A DNA stretch of 64,000 nt from Aurelia coerulea (GCA_039566865.1 CM076961.1:11617501-11681500), one strand, 5' to 3'. Counted from the stretch's first letter, positions 12,115 through 23,198 are shown. The notes: generated by a model from the letters alone, not told the origin. Numbers and translations: made by a program.

Positions 12115-12283
12115 ATCGTATAGCAAAGTGAAATTGATTAACACATACTTGCGTGAAAAAATGGGAGAAGAACGACTAGAGCAGTTGGTGCTCATTAGTA
12201 GTGAGCGGGATATTTCCAGTTCAATAGAGCTATCGTCACTGCATGAAATGTTTGCCATCAAGCCAAGAAAACTTAATTTGAAA
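12115..12283 (+). pseudogene. hAT transposase C-terminal dimerisation fragment
   Basis: The segment starts at about 12115 and reads KLINTYLREKMGEERLEQL then ISSERDI, and ends near RKLNL. This is the pattern of the hAT C-terminal dimerisation domain found in ZBED and ZMYM-like transposase derivatives. Upstream catalytic domains are absent. The open frame continues to 12562 without further similarity. It is a relic inside the foldback core and cannot be its transposase. Confidence 0.65.
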
Positions 12284-12740
12284 AAGGAAAGGCCACGATA
12301 CCAGCGTCGATTGTCGGATCCGAAGATGCTTGCGGTGACGAATAAATTAATAAGTTTAAAGGCAGAAACACTGCAATACAACAAAAACAACAGCAAATGG
12401 TTGCATAGATTTTATGGCAATATTTTGTTCTGCGATGCAGGACTTCGTCAGGGCTGTAATGAAGAAAACTCCCCCGTTGAACATTCTCAACGTTGCAGGC
12501 TGACTTCTTTAGACTACATACTTTGGCACTTGTGTTCAAGATCAAATGTATATTTCAAATAGATTCTCATATAACTCATTTTAAGTTTTACTATTTGTAA
12601 TACTAGTTGTAATGCAATTGAAAGGCCTTGCATTGAAGTTTCTCACATGTATATACAATGATTTTATCCGTCGTTTTCCATCTAGAAAGGGCATATTTCT
12701 ATATTAAAAAAGGCGTTTCCCTAAGATCTAAAGGGTTAGC

Positions 12741-13573
12741 TAACCTAAGAACCTGAATTCTTCGTATCTATACAAATGAACGAATTCATCAAACTAGAAG
12801 GCTATGGGAAGATTAGCTGACTACAGATTTCTAACAGTCTCAGCTTACATTTTCGATTCAAAGATCTAGTACTTTAGGTAAAAATGCTGCCTGATGCACT
12901 TGGCTCTATCAACATCGCTAAGATTTAGGCTCCAGGACATAATGAGTCGGTTGTTGATGATGCCATTAATGATGAAGGAGAAATTACAATAATAAGATTG
13001 AAAAAGAACGCGCAAATGTTAATGGAGGTAAAGATGAGGAAGTTGATGATTATTGAATGATTAATCAACGATGGAGGCAAGGAAAATCAGGCCAATTTCC
13101 TACCAATAGCCAATAATGCAACGCCAACAATTAATCATCATCATGAACCAATCTTAATGCTTAGAAAATCTCTTGTCTTGGACCCCCTGACTGCACTGGA
13201 AACATTCTAGCGGCAAGAAAAGCAGAAAATTCAATTTTTGCGCCTCTACGGAGGAGCATATGCCTTTTTGCTCTGTTAAATGCCATTAAGACCGGTTTTA
13301 TCCCCTCTCTTGTGTTCAGAATGGATTTCTTTTCATTTACTACATACTTAATGCAATGATTTACTCACCTTTTTGTTATAATGGCTTCAAATTGAGCATT
13401 TGGCGTTACATGAGCCGCAGCCTAGCTATTTGGGCCACTGTGGAGGTGTTCCTGGCATTTTCAAGAGGGACCCCCAATTTTATTTTAATCTTCTATGTGT
13501 TCTGATGTCGAAACAAGTGTCAAACCAAAGTCCCGGCGATTTGGTCACGGATTCTTATTAATTTTCCCTTACT
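12741..13573 (-). repeat. Right inverted arm of foldback element
   Basis: Reverse complement of 9721-10543 with a few substitutions and small indels. Its outer tip has about 10 bases more than the left tip. The outer edge abuts nonLTR-A reverse transcriptase sequence. Confidence 0.88.
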
Positions 13574-13587
13574 AAGTAGAAAGAGAA

Positions 13588-14600
13588 GTGGTCCGAAACA
13601 GGAACCTTGCGGCACTCCGATATCAATATCTTTGATGTCAGAAGAGACGCCATTTACTTTGCAAAACTGCTTTCTGTTATTCAAGTACGATCGGAACCAA
13701 TCATTTACCATAGAAATTCAACTTATCGAGAAGAATACCTTGATCAACGGTATCAAACGCCTTCTTAAGGTCAATGAAGGTCATAGCTGTAAATTTCCCT
13801 TTATCAATGTTGATGAACCAGTCATTCGTGCATTTTAGAAGGCAAGTGACAACAGAGTGCAAAGAGCGAAAGCCGGACTGTTGTAAGCATATGAGCTTGT
13901 TATCGTCCAGATATCTATATAATTGGTTGTACACGAGTTTTTCAAATAATCTAGAAACAGCTGGTAGAACAGATATTGGCCTGTAGTTTGATCTTTCATC
14001 AGATGGGCCCTCCTTAAATATGGGAGCTACTCTAGCAACTTTCCAGCTGTCAGGGAAAACTGCAGAAGATATGGAAAGGTTCAAAATTTCACAGAGTGAA
14101 TCTGAAATAACAGGAAAGGCTACTTTTAAGAAATAGCTAGAAATGTTATCCACACCAGACCCATGGGAGGTCTTGATTTTATTTAAGGCCTTTTCGATGG
14201 TCCTCTTTTTGATGGCTGCGAATCTGAATGGTTCTCTGCCATTCGAGGGATTTGATATTTCATATTGATGAGACAGAAGGGGATTAGCCTGAGCAGGTAT
14301 CTTGTGGCTGAGATTCTTCCCACACTGCAGAAATAATTGTTCATCGAGTTAGTGATATCATCATCTGTATTTATCTCCTGTTCGTTCACTTTTAGGGAAT
14401 CAATATTGGTAGTCTTAGATCTTTTATTCAACAGGAGGTTTATTGTTTTCCATGACTGCTTTAAGTCACCTTTACTGGCAGCTAACTTCTTGGAAAAATA
14501 TTCTCGCTTGAGATTTTTGTTGAGAATGTTAGCTTTCGCTTTGATAATAGCTTTGATGATAGATTGTACACCTTTGAGTATATATTGCAGTGGAAATTTC
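13588..14600 (-). pseudogene. nonLTR-A, 5' half of reverse transcriptase (interrupted copy)
   Basis: Read from 14600 down, the pre-RT linker is followed by the fingers and palm (WKVARVAPIFKEGPSDERSN, SGFRSLHSVVTCLLK, FIDLKKAFDTVD as motif A). After a frameshift near 13705 come [17 protein letters not shown] and [15 protein letters not shown] (motif B), where the foldback element cuts it. A second shift lies near 14280. It is 5'-truncated, lacking the endonuclease. The rest of the gene is at 9078-9706. Confidence 0.85.
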
Positions 14601-14652
14601 TTTACACAAATCATTTACTTTTCACATCAACAGCCTTCCAAACAACGTTCTA

Positions 14653-15185
14653 GTACAATAGTTATTGTATGGTGATAAAGACCTTTCTGATGACGTAAAT
14701 AAGAATATACTAGAAATGACCTTAAATTTTATCCACAAAACTGGTCGGTTTGGCTGAACTCAAATTTTTATTATACGTCACACAGCCACAAAGTGTTTTA
14801 GTTGCTCCCCGTTTGTTAAGTCTGTTTCACACTTGATGTTCGGTAAACGATGTATGAACCAAAGTTCATCCACACAAAATCGGAGTATTTCAAAAGGATT
14901 ACATTGAAAACCAGTAACCCTGTTCTGTCGTCTGGGGTTCCTATCATTCGGTATCGTGCGCCTATGCTGGCCTTACATCAATTGTGAAACACTTCCCAGT
15001 ATTTGTCAGTAATTAATTGTATTGTATGCGTAGCTTTTTGTAGATGTTTTACTTAATCTCATTTATTTGCATGTCTTTATGTTAATGGCCACGGGCGTAG
15101 TCATTGTCTTTTGCTGCCTGTGGTATCGTACCTGTAGTGTTGTATTGTAGTATAGTAATTAGAAAGTATAGTAGGTAACATGTAA
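14653..15185 (+). pseudogene. 3' end and UTR of a non-LTR element (CPTNDG family)
   Basis: The final codons (LLYGDKDLSDDVNKNILEM then FIHKTGRF and a stop at about 14756) and the following UTR match the same part of copies at 29905-30230 (plus) and 24070-24680 (minus). The 5' part is lost and it abuts nonLTR-A head to head. Confidence 0.75.
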
Positions 15186-15319
15186 TGTAACATTTTATGA
15201 ATATGAAAAAAAATTTACTTTTCCGATGTGACAAAGAAATTTGCAATCTTAGAGAAATGTATCATTTTCTCTTTATTTTGCTGTGCCTTCAGGAGTGGGC
15301 AATCTATTCTCAAAGGTGT

Positions 15320-17280
15320 CATTCTGCTGTGTCATATGGGAGACCTAAGTCTTGCAAAACCTTTTGCTTTATGCGAATCTTGCAAGACTTCCAAGGCGTT
15401 TGCAACAAGAAAACTTTGAATCAACGGTGCAGTAGTTGGACAGTTTGCTGCTGAGGCTGTAGAGTCTTATCTCATTTTATCGAAATTAGGGTAGGGTGGG
15501 GTAATATGGGTGTACGGGGTAAAGTGGGTCTACTGAGCTTTTCGCTAGAAATATCCTTCCTCGTTAAATGCAAGAAAGGCTGGCTATCTTTCTTTTAATG
15601 TCTGCATAATAAACTGCCTTTTTACATAAAACATTCGTCTTAGATGTATCTCCACTGGTTTTATAAAATAGCTTTACTGAACGGGCTATTGTGCAAGAAT
15701 TTCAAAGCTCAGGAAAACTTTCTCCTGCCACTGTTGTTTTATTTTTCTGGTCAATTTAATGACCGTGAGGTGAGAGTTTGGTCTTTTACAAATGAAATAA
15801 CGTTTATTTCGAAGTCATTGACGCAATTGTTCTTTTTATTTTCATTTTTTTACCAGGTGAGGTAATGTGGGCCTACTGAGAATTCAGCCATAATTCAAAT
15901 TCAACGAAGCCTTGAATTGCTTAAAATTTTCGCACTTATATAGATCTTGCCACGTTGTTTTCTGTCTAAAATGAGAAAACGGGTTTCCTATTACTGCAGT
16001 AGCTGTTTGGTAGCCAGTAAATTGGAGTAAACATACTGCAAACATCTTTATTTGATTGTTATTATCAAATTCGATCACTGACTTCCAAGTCGTAACGATG
16101 GTGGATCACAGCACGGGAACGGGATTGCTAGCGATAAAAGGCAAAGACTGTGATTTTATTGAAAAGAGAATAGTTGGGAAATGTAAGTCCATTAATTTTT
16201 TAGCCATTTAGCCTTTCATATTCCGATTTTGTACACGTTTTGAAAATAGACCCATTTTTCCCGCTCGTCGAAAAAGGTGGGCCTATTTTAGTTGCCAAAA
16301 GAGAAAATTGTTTAAAAATATTCAACTGCCTTTGTCAGAATTGAGATTTTTTCCCAAGAAAGAAGAAGCATTGAATGTCAATTAAACGAAACTTTGGAAA
16401 TGTTTTGCATTTTAGTGTCGTTTTGCCAGCTATCCATCGTGAGGTTTTGCTCATTTTAGACCCACATTGCCCCACCCTACCCTATCGATGAAAAATTGGT
16501 TGAAAAAAATTGGAACTGTGGTGAAGTTATTTGTTAATGTACCTGTACCCGCTGGTTATTATTACGGAAAAGATTACTGGGATTCTGCTCCGGGTGAAGG
16601 TAGGCCCATCAGCTTTCTTGGCAGCAAATAGCTTTAATTCGTTAAGGATTTTCAAAAATCAAAGAAACAAATATTTTCATGTTATTCCTGGACATAATTA
16701 ACGCAACATAGGAAATTTGGAAAGCTATATCTTATTTGCAGCCTTCCTGGAGAATGCTTGAACATAGGCCAATTTTCGAAGGAATGAAATTCGATGTAAC
16801 GCCGATCCGTGATGAGATTTTAACCAAATGCAGAAAAACAAATGTGGAGTGGGGCCTCTCGAATCGATTCGTGGTAATACCAGCTCTATATCTTTATTAG
16901 TCGAATATCCATTTTTATTTTTCGTTAAGGTACTCGAAACGTTATCTCGAAAGCCTTATTTACATTCATGTGATTGGAATACGGCGATATCATTGGCTTA
17001 TAAGCGTCAAATTGGAAGATTTGCGGGTTTTCCTGTGCCCTATTGAAAGATTTGACTCGTATTCTTATTTGTTCTCTGATATTTGTTTTTTATTTGCAGT
17101 TATTATGAAGTATAATTGTGTTACTGAATCTGAATGCGAATCCAAATGTTACAGCGAATGTGAATATGAATATTTTAGTACAATACCGTGATTTTTGCTA
17201 ATATTTGCAATCTTTAAGAAATATAATCAAAAATCAGTAAGGGAAAGCATAATACCAAAGGCCAAACATTGCAAGAAAAT
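15320..17280 (+). repeat. Dispersed repeat, inverted partner of 1-1285
   Basis: Plus-strand copy of the repeat at the left window edge, interrupted by a TA-flanked element at 15489-16482. Outside that insert the two copies align with small indels. Short frames within (16828-17046, 16970-17191) are not shared and are not called as genes. Confidence 0.8.
15489..16482. mobile_element. 994 bp non-autonomous DNA transposon, TA target
   Basis: The ends read GGGTAGGGTGGGGTAAT on the left and, in reverse complement, GGGTAGGGTGGGGCAAT on the right. Each is flanked by TA (15487-15488, 16483-16484). The inverted partner repeat near 1140-1160 lacks the insert. The motif GTGGGYCTACTGAG recurs inside at about 15525 and 15868, and a related GGTGGGCCTA lies near 16276, which suggests internal reuse of subterminal sequence. 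No transposase is encoded. TA duplication fits Tc1/mariner-like or other TA-targeting families. Confidence 0.82.
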
Positions 17281-17401
17281 TACAGTCATCTTGGTTAGGC
17301 CATGCAAAACTAAAATTCAGGATTTAGGCCCTTTTCGAACCCCATTCTCAATCTAATTCTCAGTCCGAATATCGTTCCCATTCGCCTTCTGAATGGGATG
17401 C

Positions 17402-17660
17402 CACAAGTATGAATTTTTTTTAACAAGTATGAAATTTGTGTGGACCAGTATAGAAATTTGTTTGGACCAATATAAAATTTGTTTCGAACAAGTATGAATT
17501 TTTTTGAAAAGGTATGAAATTTTGTTGAACAAGTATGAAACTTCTTTGAACATGAAATGAGTATAACATTTTTGGAGCATGCATGGAATCTTTTGAAAGA
17601 GGGTAGAGTTTTTTGGAATAATTATGAGATTTGTTGACAAGAAGTATGACATTTGTCTAA
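17402..17660. repeat. Degenerate ~21 bp tandem repeat
   Basis: Units resembling AACAAGTATGAAATTTGTTTG repeat about six to ten times with increasing divergence. The minus-strand frame 17353-17652, rich in Phe, Lys and Tyr, is a reading of this array and not a gene. Confidence 0.7.
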
Positions 17661-17859
17661 ATAAAGTATTATTCTCATCAAAAAAGGAAAATAAAACGAA
17701 ATGTAGGTAAAATATTTACATTTTAGTAAGGAAGTATTTGAATTTCCCGACAACCATGCATATTACCATAGGGAAGAATAAACAAAAGAATAAACAAAAA
17801 ACAACCTTAACAACAAAAACCAAAACCAAAACCAAAAAAGGAAAAAAGAAACAGAGGGA

Positions 17860-18893
17860 AGTCGCGTCTATGAAATTACTTGAAAAGAGTTGCTTGTAAA
17901 ATCTCTTGGATCGTTTAATGAAGGATATTGTTGCCTCAATAATCATTCTATTCTCGACTACATTCAAATCAGAAGTTCCATTCAATAGTAATTCACGCAA
18001 ATCTTTTGAATCCATATTTGTGATGTCTAACCCAGGTACATCCACGAGCTGAATGAAGAGATCTGTGCGCATCAAGTCAAACTGTGGTCAATGCAGGAGA
18101 AAATGGTCGCTATCTTCGTTTCCCGTACCACATTCAAAACGAGGGCTTAAGCAGTCAAAGCTGTGCCGAAACATTGAGTGTGCTGAATTTCACCCGCAAC
18201 TTTGTTAGGTTCTTAAGACCTGTCTTGTTATGAACATTGTTCACATATTTGTAACCGGTCTGATAACTACAAGTAATTTTCATTTAATTCTGCAAGAGTA
18301 TTGGAGTCTTTGATATTTGATCCAACAAATCCCATTCAAAAAGGAAGTTTTGGAAATAGGTAATTGCAAAATGCGCTGTTGTTCCAGTTGGTTGGTATTC
18401 GTGTTGACGTCGCAAGTTGTATGAAACATTGCGTTCGACAGGAATTTCACCGAAGAGATACGCCGGACTTCGCGTTTTTTTAAGATTAAAAAAAAAGTCA
18501 ACCCTCAGCATTAGAGTTGGGTGGTTAGGCTTTTTCCTCTTGTTAGAAAAATAACCTCTTCAGTCTTTTCTGCATTTTCCACTGCCATGCCCACAATCAC
18601 ACTCTTTCTAGATCCTTAGTTAGCTCATCAGCACTTCTAGCGACATTTTGAACAACAGAGCAAAGAGAAGTGTCGTCTGCAAAGAGTTTAACATCGCTGT
18701 TTATATTTTCAACAAGGTCATTGATATAAACAAGAAATAATGGAGGGCCCAAAACAGAGCCTTGGGGTACTCCCGCAGATATCCTCCTCCATTCTGAACT
18801 TTTTCCATTCAGCACTACTCGTTGCTCCCGATTAGCAAGGAAATTTGAGATGAGGGAAAGAAGATTACCTGAGATCCCGTAGCATTCAAGCTT
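17860..18893 (-). pseudogene. Non-LTR ORF2 remnant (nonLTR-I)
   Basis: Read downward from 18893, the order is a palm fragment (SNFLANREQRVVLNGKSS, GVPQGSVLGP, then FADDTSL), a deleted thumb, a segment near 18440-18280 with YNLRRQ and FFEW-like text, and a C-terminal Cys-rich motif (ECGTGNEDSDHFLLH near 18110) ending at about 17860. Frameshifts, stops and deletions are throughout. The C-terminal zinc-like motif resembles the one in the CPTNDG family. Confidence 0.7.
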
Positions 18894-18897
18894 TTAT

Positions 18898-19215
18898 AGG
18901 CACTTTTGGACGAAAATCGCCCATAAATCATAGCAAGAAGCAAATCGTGCTCGTTTGTGGCGACTGGTGCATTCTTACTTATTTTGACCTGCTGAATTCG
19001 AAAATCGTTGTTGCCAAGCCAAATTTCGCGTTTTTCACGCCTAATTTACATGATTTAAGCATGGCGGAATTTGGGAACTTATATTTATGTATATTTCTAC
19101 CAAACTTTTCACAAATGAGAGCAGTGGGGTAATTCAATATTCTGTAACCGTTAAAGATGACCAAATTACAAAATCATCCCCTAATTTGCATAAATTCAAA
19201 ATGGCAGATTTATTA
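18898..19215 (+). repeat. Left ~0.32 kb inverted arm
   Basis: Shares GCAAGAAGCAAATCGTGCTC, an ATTCGAAAATCGTTG block and a TGGCGGAATTT block with the reverse complement of 21598-21923. Identity is moderate, with small gaps. Confidence 0.75.
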
Positions 19216-19429
19216 ATGATAATGATGAAAACATGATTTATTTCCATTAACGATTCAAAAGCAAATTTGGGTACTAAATAAGATAACAACGTTGGAACAA
19301 GAAATGATAACAATTATTTGCATAAACCTGTAATGAAAAGGCTAACGTAATTATAAACAAGGATGATAAATTATCTAAACCTTCCATATTTATTTTCATG
19401 CGTGTTTTAGTGTTCATTGTTCATGCAAG

Positions 19430-21317
19430 ATGTTTCTGCCCCTTGCCTGAATCCACACATTGCAGAACATACTAAGCCTCATTTCCTGCACTTGCATCCC
19501 TTATTTCGGCAACAATTCTTCCTGGAGTGGTACGTGATAAGTTCAAGGCATGCGTCCGAACCTGTTGCAGCCTCGTGAGTGTTGGCTTTAGTCGCTGTGG
19601 GTCTTCGCCTGTGTGCCAGCCATATTCTGTTGCGTATATCAAAAATTGGGACGTCAGCATTGAGCCAAACCAACATTGCAAATACAGTATGCTCTCAGTA
19701 TGTGTTGCTTCAAAGCATCGCTGGTTGGTGGTAGCAATTCTGGCTGTTTTATGGTTGGAAACAGGAAAAGGCGAGTTTCGTCGATGCTGTTGCATCTTTA
19801 AACATTCTAAAATATGCAGAAAAATATTGCAATAGATTTGATGTCATATGTAAGAGGTAAGTTTCTGAAGTCTTTCACGAGCTCTGCATTGAGCTGCAAA
19901 ACCTTTGACGCTGAGTGCTTTGTATGACCTGCAATGTAGGAGGTAGTATCGCATCCTGTTAAAGCGTGAAAGGCAAAAAGAGACTGAATTATTTCTGGTT
20001 GTTGCAATTGAAAGACTTTGTGGACTGGAAAGAACTTTCGTTTTTTTGCTGTACCTGCCAAGAGCCAAAGTTATTTGCAGCTGATTTATGCAAAATGGTG
20101 CAAGAGTAACAGGTAACATCGGTATCTCTTGCATAGACAACTATTTGGTCACATGTGCTGTGAATTGCGTGCAGCACCATCCTTGTATCTGCTTCTTCGT
20201 GTGTAGACTTCAGCAATCTCAAATCGTCCTCCTTGTTTGTAGACCAAACCTCCTCCGTTCATCTCGTCGCCAAATCCTCCTCCAAGTACGACCCCAGTGT
20301 TAGGTGGTACACGTTGGATTATTTCATTTGAAAGGAACTTAGCCAGGTCAGCCTTATTCTCCCCAAGGGCAAGACAATTTTGCCACTTCTATGGTAACGG
20401 CACATCTCTGTTTTCAACAGCACGACAAATTGGGTGGCAGGTCTTTGTCCTTCGCATGCGGTTAGAATGTTTCACGGAATTATCTTTGTAGTGATTTAAA
20501 ACAACATCAATTCTTTCGTAGGTGCCATTGAAACGCATCACATTATTTACAAAGATTTCTTGTAAATCACCGAAGGTTTCTGCTTTTGCAGGCCGTCCCA
20601 AAGAAATAACCATGGCTTAACCGTCAATGATTATTTGAGATGAAGATCTTGCTATTTCTGTTTCCTCTGGTATTTCAACTTCGGCTGTAACTTCTTGCAA
20701 TAATTCGGCTTTGTTGCAACTACGTATGTTGCCATTCATCTCAGCAAATGTGAGTGGAACTGGGAGAAGCTCATGCTTCAAGATGCTGCGTTAATCAACT
20801 TTCCTCACAGCTTCATACGCTACAATTAACCTTTGCATAACTCCTCTGTCGGCTTTTAAAACTTTTTCTACTGAAAATTTGGATCCTACAGTTCATTAAA
20901 TGTTGGGGCATTGTTCTTCTTCAGTCGATGGTAGTAGCTGATCTGAGGTTCCCATCAGGACCATTTGAGATCAATCTTTCTGATACAAAGGCATCAAGTT
21001 GTATTTTTCCAAGTATTTTCGCCTGTAGAAGTGAAGATTGAATTTTCTCAGCTGATACATCCTTTGTCGCAACGTTTTTTAGAACTGTTGCCTTAGACTC
21101 TGTTGCAAAGACATCAAGTCTCTGGTTTGGATACAATTGAATGCTCCTCCTTCTCGTCTCTTTTTTGACGACCGTTCAGTTCGTTGTGTGTGGCTTTCAC
21201 TACGTCAAGATTGAACAAGTGTCTTTTTTTGCAATCTCTGACCTCCAGTGGAAGGAAAGCGCGCAACTTTGCAGTGCAGATACTGCATCTGTGATGTATC
21301 ACAAAAGAAAGTGCCAT
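19430..21317 (-). pseudogene. Remnant of an uncharacterised metazoan gene family (HEEADTR / ALTGCDTTS / CXC)
   Basis: Minus-strand coding pieces in order are: 21317-20921 (ending with QLDAFVSERLISNGPDG); a stretch to 20620 with SSSQIIIDG; 20613-20389 (LGRPAKAETFGDLQEIF then YKDNSVKHS and ENRDVPLP); 20222-19989 (STHEEADTRMVLHAI, VYARDTDV); 20061-19807 (FHALTGCDTTSYIAGHTKH); 19795-19472; and a cysteine-rich tail at about 19545-19430 (NCCRNKGCKCRK, then CSAMCG). I recognise this motif order from a large family of uncharacterised proteins in invertebrates and fish. The EEADTR and DTDV acidic motifs resemble FEN/PIN-type nucleases and the tail resembles a TSO1-like CXC domain, both by inference. 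Multiple stops and shifts make it dead. Confidence 0.65.
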
Positions 21318-21597
21318 GGTACAATTTTTTATTTTTTATCGTATTATTTGGTGCTTGATAAGTCTGCTCCTGCTAACAAAACGATATGTTGACAGTTGGA
21401 ATATAATTTGATACAAAAATAGAAGATTTCATATGTATCATGTCATGACATCATCCTTTTGACAGATATTTAAATTAAGTGTCCTGGCAGGCTGAAAATG
21501 AGCTACTTTAGTTGAACAAAATATAAATTGTAAGCATTGTAGATTTCTGCTGAAATTGAAGATTTATAAAATGTATCTCAGATTAAGGGTCATGACG

Positions 21598-21923
21598 TCA
21601 TTAGTGAAAGGTCTGCCATCTTGATTTTATGGAGATTAGAAGATCAATTATGAAATATTTTCGATTTCAAAGGATTCAGAATGATGAATTACCCCAAATA
21701 AGACAGATCAAACTCGTTTATAACAAATAGTAAACAAAGACCACAGAAATCTATGTTCCAAAATTCCGCCATGTTTAATTTATGCAAATTAGGCACGAAC
21801 AACGCGAAATTTAGCTTGGCAACAGTGATTTTCGAATTCAGCGGTCCAAAATTACCAGTTGCCACAAATGAGCACGATTTGCTTCTTGCACTCATTTCTT
21901 GGAAAAAGGTGCCCAGTAGATTG
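21598..21923 (-). repeat. Right ~0.32 kb inverted arm
   Basis: Reverse-complement partner of 18898-19215, ending at AAAAAGGTGCCC. The ORF 21689-21895 on the minus strand lies wholly in the arm and is not a gene. Confidence 0.75.
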
Positions 21924-21995
21924 TGTGTGTTATAAATAAAAGTTGGTTGACTGTTGAGTCACCAGGTTTCAGTCTTATCTCTCTGACAGAAGTCT

Positions 21996-23198
21996 TTGCA
22001 CTCTGTGGTTACTTGTTTATTAAATAGCACTGACGATTGGTATATAAATATGGATAACGGGAAATACACTGCGATGGTATTTATCGACTTAAAAAAAGCT
22101 TTTGATACCGTTGATCATCAAATTTTACTTGCGAAACTAAAAAAATATGGCATAAATGGTCATGAGCATTCTTGGTTTAAGTCCTATCTGCAAAACCGAC
22201 GTCAATTCTGCAAGGTCAATGGCACATCCTCAAGTTTACAAAAGGTTGATTGCGGAGTGCCACAGGGTTCATGTCTTGGTCCACTCCTTTTTCTAATTTA
22301 TATTAACGATCTCCCTATGTCTCTCCGTAAATGCAATGTGACAATGTATGCTGATGACACAAGTATTTCACATTCTGCGAAAAATATCAACGAGTTGAAT
22401 GACACACTGAATAGCGATCTCGATCGGCTAAAGGAATGGTTACAAGGGAACAAACTGTCACTAAATGTCGTAAAGACACAGGCGATGGTTGTATGTTCTC
22501 GACCAAACCTAAAAAAGATTGCTGACAATAAAGTAGAGACCCCATCATTTGTTATTGATGGCGCTGAAATTGACATCGTTAAAAATGTAAAATATTTAGG
22601 AGTCCAACTTGATGATAGCCTCGTTTGGGATCGGAACACGAAAGTATTATGTAGCAAACTGTCTGGTGCTCTAGGATTTTTGAAATATGCCAAAAAATTC
22701 GTACCCAAGGATACCTTAAGCAAAATGTATCATGGCATCGTAGAGCCACATTTCCGCTATTGCTGTTCTGTTTGGGGAGGCTGCAGTGAAACCAGATTGC
22801 AAACCATACAAAAATTGCAAAATCGAGCTGCAAGAATTGTCACCAATAGCAGCTATGATGTATCCGCCTCAAATTTGATCAAGGAACTAAATTGGCCAAC
22901 GGTTACGGAAATGATAAAATGCGAGACAGCTACTATTACATACAAAGCATTGTCAGGTCTTGCACCCGGCTATCTTTCAAACCTTTTCAAGAAAAACTCT
23001 GCGCGTGATATCAGTATGAATTTGCGGAATGCCATTGCCGATGTCCTTGTTCCAAGGATGAAAACTTGCAGTGGGCAGAAAGCGATATCTTTCCGGGGTG
23101 CAAAGACTTGGAATGAATTGCCTTTGGATGTCAAACAAGCACCCTCTCTTAGCATTTTTAAAAGTATGCTGAAGAGTAATTTGCCTCTCTCAGGCTAA
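21996..23198 (+). CDS. nonLTR-B reverse transcriptase, 5'-truncated, 400 codons open
   Basis: Uninterrupted reverse transcriptase from just before motif A to the C-terminus of a CR1/L2-like ORF2. Residues 1-10 are HSVVTCLL-type sequence. FIDLKKAFDTVDHQ is at about 28-41 (catalytic Asp), CGVPQGSCLGPLLFLIYIND at about 87-106, and YADD at about 117-120. The thumb has LQGNKLSLNVVKTQAM, then KYLGVQLDDSLVW, YCCSVWGGCS, QNRAARI and FRGAKTWNELP. The 5' part (endonuclease, fingers) is missing and sequence before about 21985 is unrelated, so this is a truncated insertion. A 3' UTR runs to about 23350 and ends in an A-rich GAAAATGAAAA tail. Despite the open frame it is not expected to be functional. Confidence 0.88.
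   Translation: MHSVVTCLLNSTDDWYINMDNGKYTAMVFIDLKKAFDTVDHQILLAKLKKYGINGHEHSWFKSYLQNRRQFCKVNGTSSSLQKVDCGVPQGSCLGPLLFLIYINDLPMSLRKCNVTMYADDTSISHSAKNINELNDTLNSDLDRLKEWLQGNKLSLNVVKTQAMVVCSRPNLKKIADNKVETPSFVIDGAEIDIVKNVKYLGVQLDDSLVWDRNTKVLCSKLSGALGFLKYAKKFVPKDTLSKMYHGIVEPHFRYCCSVWGGCSETRLQTIQKLQNRAARIVTNSSYDVSASNLIKELNWPTVTEMIKCETATITYKALSGLAPGYLSNLFKKNSARDISMNLRNAIADVLVPRMKTCSGQKAISFRGAKTWNELPLDVKQAPSLSIFKSMLKSNLPLSG

Larger units (their letters stand above)
9721..13573. mobile_element. Foldback element, 3.85 kb, with 0.82-0.83 kb inverted ends
   Basis: The ends, 9721-10543 and 12741-13573, are long, highly similar inverted copies. The element interrupts the reverse transcriptase of nonLTR-A. AAGTAGAAAGAGAA is found both at 9707-9720 and at 13574-13587, a 14 bp direct repeat of target sequence. 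The right end has about 10 extra terminal bases not present on the left. The core holds a hAT C-terminal fragment and a non-LTR tail, neither able to move it. Class is unresolved (foldback or Mutator-like). Confidence 0.82.
18898..21923. mobile_element. 3 kb unit with ~0.32 kb inverted ends around a novel-family gene remnant
   Basis: The arms 18898-19215 and 21598-21923 are inverted copies, and between them lies the minus-strand gene remnant 19430-21317. The left arm starts exactly where nonLTR-I sequence stops, which suggests insertion into it. No target duplication could be recognised (left flank AAGCTTTTATA, right flank AGTAGATTGTG), so calling it a transposon is an inference. Confidence 0.5.

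Noticed and set aside
12128..12562. Intact hAT transposase as driver of the foldback element
   Set aside because: Only the C-terminal dimerisation part is present, catalytic domains are missing, and hAT elements make 8 bp duplications and have short ends, unlike this element.
15228..15454. Cys-rich frames at the start of the right dispersed repeat
   Set aside because: Not conserved in the left copy (about 1160-1290), which has indels relative to it.
1..17280. A single 17 kb palindromic transposon
   Set aside because: No target duplication can be seen because the left copy leaves the window, and the content between is an ordinary mixture of older elements; two dispersed copies in opposite orientation is simpler.
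17353..17652. Minus-strand 99-codon frame
   Set aside because: Reads through a degenerate 21 bp tandem repeat of low complexity.
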